Source of the DNA: JAVSMW01 sp032027005
GTDB taxonomy: Bacteria; Bacillota; Thermincolia; Thermincolales; UBA2595
Direction of reading: 5' to 3'
DNA length: 64,000 nucleotides
Assembly (NCBI GenBank): GCA_032027005.1
Contig: JAVSMW010000013.1
Coordinates: forward strand, 1 to 64,000
A model generated the notes under the pieces. The model saw only the letters and a list, made by a program, of their open reading frames with translations, had not been told where the DNA came from and ran no database searches. Positions 37,349-45,794 of the stretch are shown here, piece after piece (the stretch's first letter is position 1; the number at the start of each line of letters is the position of its first letter). The translations under genes were made by a program, and so were the position numbers.

Positions 37349-38656
37349 ATGAGAAATTATTTTACAAAATTAATGAACTTGCTTACAAAAAATTGGGTCA
37401 AATTATTAATTATTATTCCAGTGATATCCATTGGCTTTCTTACCCAGGAAACAGCCAGATCTATGGACAATCCTAGATCTTGTAACCTGTGCCATTCTAT
37501 GCAGTCCTATAATAACTCCTGGCACGCTTCTTCTCATAATGCAATAAATTGCACTTTTTGTCACAACGATTATCCAATTTCAGTTCCCCAGCCTGATACA
37601 ATCACTGTCAAGAAATATCTTTTAACCACCAACAAGGTTGTCAGGGTTTTCGGGAAAAGCGTTGATTATCTTGCTGAAAAAGTACCTGTTGCCGATGTTT
37701 ACCTCAAAAATAAAGCTACGGTTCTACGCATGTACTACAACATGTACCAGGGAAAAACCGTTAGTCCTTGGAAAAACTGCGCGATTTGCCACCAAGACCT
37801 TTTAGCTGCTAAGGGCCCCGATCACTACGGCCACTATAAACACATGGAAAATGGTCAGGCCGAATGCAAACGGTGCCATGACGGATTGGTCCACGGAAAG
37901 CCGGCCCAAGCGTCCTGGATGGACTGTTCTCTATGTCATAGCACGCCGCCTAAGCCGGCTTCCCATCAGTCGATAGACTTCGACATAACACATGGCCAAG
38001 ATTACAAAAACCAGAAGTCCTGTGCTTTATGTCATCCTGGCGGCATTAACCAAAAGCTCTGTATAGATTGCCACAAAATCAATTTGCCGCACGTACCCGA
38101 ATATAAGACCATACATATTCAGGAAATTTCTAAGGTGGGAATTTCCAACTGCATGAATTGTCACAAGCAGCAGGCTGCTGAGGACAAGCCGGCTTCTACT
38201 GCCTGTGAGTCATGTCACGGCAAAAAAATGCCGCACGATAAAAACATTTTGCAAACACATCCCAGCCTAGCCAAAAAAGAGGGGGTGAAAATGTGTTCTT
38301 ACTGCCACCAGACGTCCCCTGCTCAGAAGGATATGGCCCCATCCTGTATTGCCTGCCATAAGGTAGAAATGCCTCACCCCCAAAATTGGATGTCGGCTCA
38401 TCCAAGTTCAGTTTATGCCGCAGGAAAAAATGCTTGTATATTTTGTCACTCACCAAGTAACCCGGTCAACCCTAGAGGGCCCACATCGATTCTCAATTTC
38501 TGCAGCAATTGTCATACAACAAAGGTGCTGCACTCGGCAAATTGGAGACTCGACCATCAACAAAAAGTAGATGTTTTAAAAAACTCAGACAAATGTTTTC
38601 TTTGTCACTCTCAGGACTATAAACAAGGCCACTGTATTTATTGTCACGAAGGTTGA
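37349..38656 (+). CDS. Membrane-anchored 15-heme c-type cytochrome
   Basis: ATG at 37349 is preferred because AAAGGTGG lies 9 bases upstream; an in-frame ATG at 37340 is too close to it. The product has 435 residues. A membrane helix (KLLIIIPVISIGFL) is followed by a NapC/NirT-type start (CNLCHSMQSYNNSWHASSH). I count 15 CXXCH motifs: CNLCH, CTFCH, CAICH, CKRCH, CSLCH, CALCH, CIDCH, CMNCH, CESCH, CSYCH, CIACH, CIFCH, CSNCH, CFLCH, CIYCH. It would take electrons from the quinone pool and pass them along heme chains outside the membrane. It is the first gene of a four-gene block. The size and motif order do not match a named family that I recognise. Confidence 0.9.
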   Translation: MRNYFTKLMNLLTKNWVKLLIIIPVISIGFLTQETARSMDNPRSCNLCHSMQSYNNSWHASSHNAINCTFCHNDYPISVPQPDTITVKKYLLTTNKVVRVFGKSVDYLAEKVPVADVYLKNKATVLRMYYNMYQGKTVSPWKNCAICHQDLLAAKGPDHYGHYKHMENGQAECKRCHDGLVHGKPAQASWMDCSLCHSTPPKPASHQSIDFDITHGQDYKNQKSCALCHPGGINQKLCIDCHKINLPHVPEYKTIHIQEISKVGISNCMNCHKQQAAEDKPASTACESCHGKKMPHDKNILQTHPSLAKKEGVKMCSYCHQTSPAQKDMAPSCIACHKVEMPHPQNWMSAHPSSVYAAGKNACIFCHSPSNPVNPRGPTSILNFCSNCHTTKVLHSANWRLDHQQKVDVLKNSDKCFLCHSQDYKQGHCIYCHEG

Positions 38657-38723
38657 TTTAAGAATTTAGAGTACTTCCGTATTTGTAAAAAAACACAAAA
38701 AGCAAACTTAGGAGTGATATAAG

Positions 38724-39362
38724 TTGGCAAAATTAAAAAATGATAATAAAGAAAAGTTACCTATATATTATCCCATTGTTATCACATTATTAGTAATATT
38801 TATAACAATCTCCGGCTTCCTTACCATCAAAAAATACATCTTCAAAGACCCCATCGTCTCTATGGAGGAAACCAAATTAAAGACTTTAGGAGAAGCTGTC
38901 ACAAGGAACCCCGATAATGTCTCAGTTAGACTAAAACTGGCATATGAACTTCAATTGCTTCAGGATTTTGATCAGGCTAAAAAGCAATATTTAGAAGCCT
39001 TAAAATTAGCCCCCGAAGATTTGGCTGCTAACTACAACCTTGGCGCAATTGCCGTGGAGCAAAAAAACTATGATGAAGCCGAAAAATATTTCACTCAAAC
39101 GCTGGCCCTTGAACCAAATCATGTTCTGGCCGCTTATGGACTTGGGCAAATGTATTTTACCCAGAAAGAGTTTGATAAAGTCGTAGATACTGTGGATCCT
39201 GTATTAAAATCTAATCCTGAAAATGCCAGCCTCCATTCTTTAAAAGCCAAATCTCTGGAAAAACTAGGCAAAATAATGGAAGCAAAAACCGAATACAGTA
39301 CAGTCCTAAAATATATTCCAGATGATAAAGACACAAATGAAGCATTAAAAAGACTTAAATAA
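38724..39362 (+). CDS. Membrane-anchored TPR protein of the cytochrome cluster
   Basis: The TTG start at 38724 follows AGGAGTGATATAAG; 212 residues. A single N-terminal membrane helix (PIVITLLVIFITISGFLTI) is followed by three to four TPR units, for example AANYNLGAIAVEQKNYDEAE, KYFTQTLALEPNHVLAAYGL and ASLHSLKAKSLEKLGKIMEA. The soluble part probably faces outward. TPR proteins often act as assembly partners; a role in cytochrome maturation or complex formation is inference. It starts 67 bases after the 15-heme gene and 17 bases before the NHL gene. Confidence 0.8.
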   Translation: MAKLKNDNKEKLPIYYPIVITLLVIFITISGFLTIKKYIFKDPIVSMEETKLKTLGEAVTRNPDNVSVRLKLAYELQLLQDFDQAKKQYLEALKLAPEDLAANYNLGAIAVEQKNYDEAEKYFTQTLALEPNHVLAAYGLGQMYFTQKEFDKVVDTVDPVLKSNPENASLHSLKAKSLEKLGKIMEAKTEYSTVLKYIPDDKDTNEALKRLK

Positions 39363-39379
39363 CTGAAAGGGTGTTTAAA

Positions 39380-40447
39380 ATGAGCAAGAAAGCTATAGCA
39401 AATATAACTATTATTATTCTTCTATGTACTCTAGGCCTTTTTGGATATGTCTACCTAAATGTTCCCACCTCAGGCTCCGGAGGAATTGTTTCAACAAACT
39501 CAAAAAATATAGGTCAGATTAGTTTTAAGTTTTCTGTATACGGTGCTGGTAAAGGGGACTACCCGCTCTTTGACAAACCTATGTCAGTAGCCACAGATAA
39601 AGATAACAATATCTATGTATCAGATACAAGTCATGACAGGATTATTGTATTTAATTCGCGAGGTCAATTTATGTTTGAATTTGGAACCCGCGGTGTAGCT
39701 TATCCGGCGGCCGGTGTGAAGGCCTCATGGGAGCCGGGGAAATTCAATTTCCCCTACGGGATAGCCATAGATGACCAAACCGGTAATATCTTTGTAGCTG
39801 ACCTTGCCAACAAGAGAATTCAGATATTTAACAGTACCGGTAATTTTATCGACTGGTTCCCAAAAGGAGAATATGGCGGACAAGCACTTGATATAAACCC
39901 ACTTTCAATTGCCATTAAGAAAGGCCAGGTTTATATAGCTAATCCTTACAATATTGTTATTTTTACCACTGACGGAAAATTTGTTAAGGATTTCGGGATG
40001 CCTGGTAATGAGCCTGGCCAGTTTAACCGGCCAAACGGTATCGCTGTAGATGATAACGGTACGGTTTATGTCTCAGATTCCCTCAATAACCGTCTTCAGG
40101 CTTTAGATCCTAACGGCAAATCAAAATGGGTTTTAGGTGAGCGTGTCGATGCTTCACAGGGCATGAACCCCGTTGCCAAAAAGGCCACATTTGAAATGCC
40201 CAGAAATATCGCAATTGGTCCTGATGGAAATATTTATGTGGTTGATGCCTTTGACTTTAGTATTAAAGTAGTATCCCCCGAAGGTAAATTATTGACCAAT
40301 GTAGGTGAACGTGGAGTGGCAGACGGAACCTTTAATTTCCCAAGCGGCATTGCCATTACAAAGGATGGCATGATTTATGTCGTTGAAAAAGAAAACAACA
40401 GGGTCCAGGCGCTCCGCATTTCCAACGTTGAAGAATCAAAACAATAA
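39380..40447 (+). CDS. NHL-repeat beta-propeller, membrane-anchored
   Basis: ATG at 39380 follows GAAAGGGTG; 355 residues. A membrane helix (ANITIIILLCTLGLFGYVYL) is followed by about six NHL repeats: FDKPMSVATDKDNNIYVSD, FNFPYGIAIDDQTGNIFVAD, PLSIAIKKGQVYIAN, FNRPNGIAVDDNGTVYVSD, FEMPRNIAIGPDGNIYVVD and FNFPSGIAITKDGMIYVVE. Six repeats form a six-bladed propeller that presents a binding surface. In bacterial electron-transfer loci such propellers accompany cytochromes, but the job is not established. No heme motif is present. Confidence 0.88.
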   Translation: MSKKAIANITIIILLCTLGLFGYVYLNVPTSGSGGIVSTNSKNIGQISFKFSVYGAGKGDYPLFDKPMSVATDKDNNIYVSDTSHDRIIVFNSRGQFMFEFGTRGVAYPAAGVKASWEPGKFNFPYGIAIDDQTGNIFVADLANKRIQIFNSTGNFIDWFPKGEYGGQALDINPLSIAIKKGQVYIANPYNIVIFTTDGKFVKDFGMPGNEPGQFNRPNGIAVDDNGTVYVSDSLNNRLQALDPNGKSKWVLGERVDASQGMNPVAKKATFEMPRNIAIGPDGNIYVVDAFDFSIKVVSPEGKLLTNVGERGVADGTFNFPSGIAITKDGMIYVVEKENNRVQALRISNVEESKQ

Positions 40448-40542
40448 TTTTACATCGGGTGAATACATAATTTATTCACGGAAAGGAGGCGAAAAGGATA
40501 GTGAACAAAGGAACAAATAGTTTAAAAAAGGAGTGGAAGATT

Positions 40543-41853
40543 GTGAAAAAAGTATTGTTAACCCTGTCTTTAGTTTTATTTCTGTGCTTGGCCATTTCTG
40601 GTGCGGCTTCCGCACACATTCAGGGTGATAAAACAGTTGCTTCAGGTTCATGCACCGTTTGTCACCCCGCAAACACAGACAAGCAGGCTTATGGACCACA
40701 CGGTGGTTATAGTGCAACCACCCAAAAATGCCAAACGTGCCACGGGCTGCACGACGCTGATTCACCTAACCTGCTACCTGGCGCCACAGTAACTGCTGTT
40801 TGCAATTATTGCCATGACTTAACAGGTACTAATTATGCTCCCTATTATGCCGCTGACCTGGCTGCTCCGGGAACCGAAATCAAAGCTGCTCACAGGACCT
40901 TTAATACCGTGAATGGACAAGTATATTTCAGCGATGACGGTGTTGGATCCTACGGCGGGGTACTTAGTGGGGCAGATCAACAAATAATCGGCGGCACCAC
41001 TATTCCAGGTGGAAGCTCTACCGACGGTGGCAACAGCACTCTGGATACAAGTGCCCAAGGTGCAACGTCTGGTAACACCTTTACTTGCAATAGCTGCCAT
41101 ACCCCCCACGGCTTAAGGACAGTTGATAATTATTTAGGCGAATCAAATGTTAAAATGGTTGCTGAAAAGAGGCAAACTGCCGGCGGAGCTGACCGTACAC
41201 ATGAAGAGCTTTATTTAACTAACCGTTTGCTGAGAAGCAATGTCAACGGCCAAACCGTTACTCAATATGGTACCGCATGGTGTGCCGCTTGTCACGCAGG
41301 CCGCAATAACATGCATACTGTTAATGGAGTTTACAACCACCCTGTTGACCAAAACGGACCTGGTTATGACTTCGAAACCGATGGCCGTAACCAGCTGGCA
41401 ACACTGGGAACAAAAGGTCTTACACCGAATACAACCACTTATGGTACCGTATATTACAAGATCAGTGCGAATGATAGTGCAGATGTTAACTTCTTATATG
41501 ACCCGCGCAGTAACAAATGGTTTACCGGTATTGCCATAGATTCATTAAACGGCGATGCCCCAAGGCCAGACGGTGCTGATACATCTATGTTCTCTGCAAA
41601 CGGTGGCAATGGCCCCACTTGTACACAATGCCATGGTAACCCGCGTGACGTTAACAAAGCATACTTCACAGGTGCCTTCTTACAATTTAAAGAACCTGCA
41701 GGTGCTTATGAATATGCTTTCTACGAGCCGGAAGAAGGCCTTGGCGCTCCTGCAAGGAGAACATTCCCTCACTTGAGCACAAACAGTTACCTGCTCACCG
41801 GTACTGGTGATGCATTCTGCATGAACTGCCACGGTACCACCAACCTGCCTTAG
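40543..41853 (+). CDS. Secreted 7-heme c-type cytochrome
   Basis: A GTG start at 40543 follows AAGGAGTGGAAGATT and gives VKKVLLTLSLVLFLCLAISG with cleavage after AASA. An upstream GTG at 40501 has AAAGGAGG at longer spacing. The mature product is about 410 residues, with seven CXXCH motifs: CTVCH, CQTCH, CNYCH, CNSCH, CAACH, CTQCH, CMNCH. HGGYSATTQKCQTCHGLHDA and VCNYCHDLTGTNYAPYY resemble secreted multiheme cytochromes of dissimilatory metal reducers. The spacers are rich in Gly, Thr and Asn and likely form beta structure. It ends the cluster and has its own terminator. A filament or surface-bound role is inference. Confidence 0.9.
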   Translation: MKKVLLTLSLVLFLCLAISGAASAHIQGDKTVASGSCTVCHPANTDKQAYGPHGGYSATTQKCQTCHGLHDADSPNLLPGATVTAVCNYCHDLTGTNYAPYYAADLAAPGTEIKAAHRTFNTVNGQVYFSDDGVGSYGGVLSGADQQIIGGTTIPGGSSTDGGNSTLDTSAQGATSGNTFTCNSCHTPHGLRTVDNYLGESNVKMVAEKRQTAGGADRTHEELYLTNRLLRSNVNGQTVTQYGTAWCAACHAGRNNMHTVNGVYNHPVDQNGPGYDFETDGRNQLATLGTKGLTPNTTTYGTVYYKISANDSADVNFLYDPRSNKWFTGIAIDSLNGDAPRPDGADTSMFSANGGNGPTCTQCHGNPRDVNKAYFTGAFLQFKEPAGAYEYAFYEPEEGLGAPARRTFPHLSTNSYLLTGTGDAFCMNCHGTTNLP

Positions 41854-41869
41854 TTTAAGATTAAACCAA

Positions 41870-41903
41870 AAAACTGCAGCCCTCCGGGCTGTAGTTTTTT
41901 TCT
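41870..41903 (+). terminator. Terminator after the 7-heme cytochrome
   Basis: AAACTGCAGCCC-TCC-GGGCTGTAGTTT is followed by TTTTCTTTTTT. It lies 17 bases after the stop codon and ends the four-gene transcript. Confidence 0.92.
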
Positions 41904-41954
41904 TTTTTAGGGTTCGATCACCCACTCAACTCTAATTCAGTTCACAATATTTGT

Positions 41955-42437
41955 TCACTGATAGACTTTTTGACGAACATTCTTTTTGTCCTTGTCAAGA
42001 GAAACTTGACTGATTGTTTTGTCCCCGTAAATAATCCAATGATTAAATTTCCTCATATCATATTCAATAACAAATAGATTTTCGCTCGTAGTTATCCTGG
42101 CTGTTATAATGGCTTGATTGTTTATTTCATTGAAGTATGGGTCAGGTTCAAATGTCCAGTTTTCTGTTTTTCCGATCTCCTTTTCCTTTTCGGCCAAAGT
42201 TTCTTCAAACTTTGTTAAAACCTCCGAACTTGGCTCGTAAACCGTGTAGTAAACTGCATTAGAAACCGCCTGATTTACTTTTTTAAAATCGTGTTCCTTC
42301 AGACCCTGTAAATAAGTGTCAAGCGCCTTTAAAGGTTCTTTAATCCCTGCGTCTTTGGTGAAAAACATTTTACCAGCTATGATAACAACAACCAATAAAA
42401 CTAAACTGGAAATAATTAAAGCAGTTCTTCTTCTCAT
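41955..42437 (-). CDS. Hypothetical membrane-anchored protein
   Basis: ATG at 42437 follows AGAGGTAAATTTT; 160 residues. One N-terminal membrane helix (ALIISSLVLLVVVIIAGKMFF) precedes a soluble domain of about 130 residues that fits a DUF4878/NTF2-like shape (DTYLQGLKEHDFKKVNQAVS). The tail WIIYGDKTISQVSLDK is typical of such lipoprotein-like proteins. The function is unknown. It has its own ribosome site and is convergent with the cytochrome cluster. Confidence 0.6.
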   Translation of the reverse strand: MRRRTALIISSLVLLVVVIIAGKMFFTKDAGIKEPLKALDTYLQGLKEHDFKKVNQAVSNAVYYTVYEPSSEVLTKFEETLAEKEKEIGKTENWTFEPDPYFNEINNQAIITARITTSENLFVIEYDMRKFNHWIIYGDKTISQVSLDKDKKNVRQKVYQ

Positions 42438-42527
42438 AAAATTTACCTCTTTATGCAAGATATTTCATTCACAATTAAAATTATACATTTTTTTTCGCCA
42501 AAGTACAATAAATAATGCATAACATCT

Positions 42528-42665
42528 CTAAAAATAGCCGAATTGCCGAATCACACCACACCCTAATTTTTTGCCTGATGCACCTGCGGGCTGGGCCCGA
42601 TAACCATCAGAGCTCTGATGAATGACAACTGACTTACCTATAATATTTTGTACTTTAAAAATGTC
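42528..42665 (-). pseudogene. Duplicated 3' fragment of the sodC gene
   Basis: On the minus strand 45 residues match the C-terminus of the superoxide dismutase at 36548-37105: IFKVQNIIGKSVVIHQSSDG and GCGVIRQFGYF, ending at TAG 42528. There are only a few substitutions (SSDGY for SPDDY, RQF for RPY). No upstream start or N-terminal part is present. The stretch was probably copied or moved with the neighbouring hairpin. Confidence 0.9.
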
Positions 42666-42679
42666 AAAAAAACCAACTA

Positions 42680-42720
42680 AAAAGGTTGCTCTCCAAATAT
42701 GATGGAGAACAACCTTTTTT
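42680..42720. terminator. Strong bidirectional terminator
   Basis: AAAGGTTGCTCTCCA-AATATGA-TGGAGAACAACCTTT, with poly-A on the left and poly-T on the right, ends the MBL hydrolase transcript on the minus strand. Confidence 0.9.
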
Positions 42721-43724
42721 TAACTGCTATGCTCTTCTGAAGCCAGTGAGTATATCACAATACCTTTTTGGCTTGTTTTTTCAATTCTACCCTGAGCAAA
42801 AAGCAGCTCCAGGTGCGAAATTGTTTCTGTAACTGCCGCCCGTTTCGTATGATCCGGCAGATCTGACCAGTTGGTCCCACCGGTGGACCAGGTCAGCTTT
42901 GCCGACACTTCATATGCATTCTTGGCCCCCTTTGAGAGAACTTCAATTATTTCTTGATTTCGGTCTCGATGGTGCTGTTTGATTTCTTCCACCCGTTCAG
43001 TCAGATTGCTCAGAACCTCGCCATGTGCCGGCAGGACTATTTCTACAGGCAGCTTTGATACACTGTTTAAGGTGCTCAGGTAATCCGCCAAAGGGTTGCT
43101 TATTGTTTGAACATGCATGCTGACATTAGGAGTAATTTCAGCTAAGACGTGGTCTCCTGAGAAAAGTATCCGGCGGTTAGGCTCATATAAGCAAATATGC
43201 CCCTGTGAGTGCCCCGGTGTCCAGATAACTTCCAAGTCAAAATCACCTAACTGAATACGTTCACCGCCCTGAACAACCATATCAGGTTTAGCCACCGCAA
43301 CATAACCGAGCTGGGATAAGGAAGACCTTTGCAGAATCGGCCGGGTGGATTCAGGTACACCATTTAATCTCAGCCAATACCCCATTTCCTTTACCAGGTC
43401 GTCAATTTCAAGGAAACGCTGATGCACCAGGGCATTTTCTAACTCATGCATAATAATTTTAGCCTTTGTATGTTCGACTAACCGGCCGACCAGGCCAAAA
43501 TGGTCCGGGTGGGCATGGGTGATGACGATATATCTGATATCGTCCCAACCAATGCCAATGCTCTTAATTTGATTAGTAAGACTGGCAAATGCCTCGTCAG
43601 TATTCCAGCCGGTGTCAATAAGCAGGCTTCCTTCCGAAGTCTTGATTAAATAAGCGTTCAGGTACTCAAGAGGGTTATCCGGAATAGGTACTTTTAAAAG
43701 GTAAATGTTAGGTCTGATTTCCAA
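42720..43724 (-). CDS. MBL-fold metallohydrolase
   Basis: The TTG start at 43724 follows AAAGGAG at 9 bases; 334 residues. The zinc ligands are clear: THAHPDHFG, then TPGHSQGHICL, SGDHVLAEITPN, and VLPAHGEVLS. A C-terminal winged-helix part (RAAVTETISHLELLFAQGRIE) is typical of the LACTB2/GloB-like group, which often acts on thioesters, RNA or lactone-like substrates. The substrate is unknown here. It lies downstream of ligA on the same strand, about 50 bases apart. Confidence 0.85.
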   Translation of the reverse strand: MEIRPNIYLLKVPIPDNPLEYLNAYLIKTSEGSLLIDTGWNTDEAFASLTNQIKSIGIGWDDIRYIVITHAHPDHFGLVGRLVEHTKAKIIMHELENALVHQRFLEIDDLVKEMGYWLRLNGVPESTRPILQRSSLSQLGYVAVAKPDMVVQGGERIQLGDFDLEVIWTPGHSQGHICLYEPNRRILFSGDHVLAEITPNVSMHVQTISNPLADYLSTLNSVSKLPVEIVLPAHGEVLSNLTERVEEIKQHHRDRNQEIIEVLSKGAKNAYEVSAKLTWSTGGTNWSDLPDHTKRAAVTETISHLELLFAQGRIEKTSQKGIVIYSLASEEHSS

Positions 43725-43777
43725 TATCCGCAACTCCTTTAATATAATTTTTACCATTGCCTAATTTACTGAATGTA

Positions 43778-45772
43778 TTACTTAATCATCTCGCTAAACT
43801 CATTTTCATCAATTATCTTGACCCCCAGGGCCTGGGCCTTTTCATACTTAGAGCCCGGATCTTCCCCGGCCAGCACAAAATCGGTTTTTTTGCTCACACT
43901 GGAACTCACCCTGCCGCCCAACCGCTCGATTAATTCCTGAGCTTCTTTGCGGGTATACTGGTTTAAGCCACCTGTCAGGACAAACTGCTTACCCCGTAAG
44001 AGCAGCTCTCCTGCCTGAGCCTGCTCCTGAGTCATCCTGACCCCCGCCTGACCCAGTTTCTCCAGGAGCCTGATATTGTTCGGGTCTCTAAAATAGGCCG
44101 CAATACTGTCCGCCATCTTGGGCCCGATTTCCGGAATTGTTGTTAACTCCTCCACCGCAGCCGCCCCCAGTTTTTCCATGGTCCCAAAATGTTGAGCCAG
44201 AATTTTTCCTGCCCGCTCACCCACAAGCCGGATCCCCAGGGCAAATATCAATTGAGCCAGAGAATTCCCCTTACTTTTGTTAATGGCTGTTAACAGGTTC
44301 TCAGTGGATTTTTTGCCCATCCGCTCCAGATTGACGATATCCTCAAATTGCAGATAATACAAATCGGCAGCATCCCTGACTAGAGCAGCTTCCATTAAGG
44401 CAGTGACCACCTGCGGTCCCAGTCCTTCGATATCCATGGCATTACGGGAGACGAAATGAATAATCCCCTCCCGTTCCCGCCCCGGGCACCTGTCATTAGG
44501 GCAGCGCACCGCAACTTCACCCTCCACCCGCTGCACCCCGGTCCCACATACCGGACAATGGGATGGCATTGCAAAAATCGTCTCCCCACCGATCCGCTTT
44601 TCAGGCAGGACGCGGACAATTTCCGGGATTATGTCCCCGGCTTTATGAATCACTACATAATCTCCAATCCGGATGTCTTTGCTCCGGATGATATCCTCAT
44701 TATGCACAGTTGCACTGCTTACTGTGGAACCGGCAACTTTGACCGGCTTTAAGGAAGCGGTGGGTGTCAGCACCCCGGTTCGCCCAACCCGGACATGAAT
44801 ATCCCTGATCACTGTTTCCGCCTCTTCAGCCGGAAACTTAAAGGCAATAGCCCACCTGGGACTTTTGCTGGTAGCCCCCAGCTCACCCTGCTGGTGCAGA
44901 TTATTAACCTTAATGACCATCCCATCTATTTCATAAGGAAGCTGATGCCGCTTTTCACTCCAGGTCTGGCAGTACTCAATTACCTCATTTATATCAGGGA
45001 AGAGTTTAATATTTGGATTTACTTTAAAACCGAGGCTTCTCAGCTCATTCAAGCCCTCCAGGTGACCATCAAGGTCAAGGCCGTCGAGCCGCCCGATCCC
45101 GTATAAAAAGGCATCCAACGCCCTGGCTGCAGCCACCCGCGGGTCAAGCTGGCGGAGCGAACCCGCCGCGGCATTACGGGGATTAGCAAAAGTGGGTTCC
45201 CCTGCCTCTTCCCTTTCCCCGTTCAAACGGGCAAATTCCTTTTTGGGCATAAAAGCCTCTCCCCGCACTTCCAGGAGCGGAACCGGTTTTTTCAGCTTGA
45301 GAGGAATTGATTTAATGGTTTTCAAGTTTCCGGTAATATCTTCCCCAACCTCGCCGTCACCCCTGGTTGCACCTCTGACCAGGAATCCATCTTTATATAA
45401 AAGCGAGATGGCCAACCCGTCTATTTTCAATTCAACAACATATTCTACCTGTTCCCCGGGCAGACCGCCCCGCACCCGCCTGTCAAAATCCAGCAGATCA
45501 GCCTCACCAAAGGCATTACTGAGGCTCCGCATGGGGGCCAGATGGGTAACGGTGGAAAACCCCGCGGCAGGCTGACCGCCCACCCGTTGAGTTGGCGAAT
45601 CAGGTAACGCCAGGTCAGGGCAAGCCCGCTCCAGCTCAATCAGCTGACCCATCAATTTGTCATATTCAGCGTCAGACACTGTTGGCTTGTCCAAAACATA
45701 GTAATTATAATTATGCTCATTAATCAGGTCAGTTAATTCCCGGATTTTTAGTTGGGCTTCATCCCGGTCCAC
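43778..45772 (-). CDS. ligA: NAD-dependent DNA ligase
   Basis: It seals nicks in DNA with NAD as cofactor. GTG at 45772 follows GGAGGGTGAAGGATA; 664 residues. The adenylation lysine is in VELKIDGLAISL, with an upstream SDAEYDKLM of the Ia domain. OB-fold text is VRVGRTGVLTPTASL. The zinc finger is HCPVCGTGVQ..RCPNDRCPG. HhH repeats and a C-terminal BRCT domain (KQFVLTGGLNQYTRKEAQEL) finish it. It is 22 bases downstream of pcrA, a common Gram-positive pair. Confidence 0.97.
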   Translation of the reverse strand: MDRDEAQLKIRELTDLINEHNYNYYVLDKPTVSDAEYDKLMGQLIELERACPDLALPDSPTQRVGGQPAAGFSTVTHLAPMRSLSNAFGEADLLDFDRRVRGGLPGEQVEYVVELKIDGLAISLLYKDGFLVRGATRGDGEVGEDITGNLKTIKSIPLKLKKPVPLLEVRGEAFMPKKEFARLNGEREEAGEPTFANPRNAAAGSLRQLDPRVAAARALDAFLYGIGRLDGLDLDGHLEGLNELRSLGFKVNPNIKLFPDINEVIEYCQTWSEKRHQLPYEIDGMVIKVNNLHQQGELGATSKSPRWAIAFKFPAEEAETVIRDIHVRVGRTGVLTPTASLKPVKVAGSTVSSATVHNEDIIRSKDIRIGDYVVIHKAGDIIPEIVRVLPEKRIGGETIFAMPSHCPVCGTGVQRVEGEVAVRCPNDRCPGREREGIIHFVSRNAMDIEGLGPQVVTALMEAALVRDAADLYYLQFEDIVNLERMGKKSTENLLTAINKSKGNSLAQLIFALGIRLVGERAGKILAQHFGTMEKLGAAAVEELTTIPEIGPKMADSIAAYFRDPNNIRLLEKLGQAGVRMTQEQAQAGELLLRGKQFVLTGGLNQYTRKEAQELIERLGGRVSSSVSKKTDFVLAGEDPGSKYEKAQALGVKIIDENEFSEMIK

Positions 45773-45794
45773 TATCCTTCACCCTCCGTTGATT

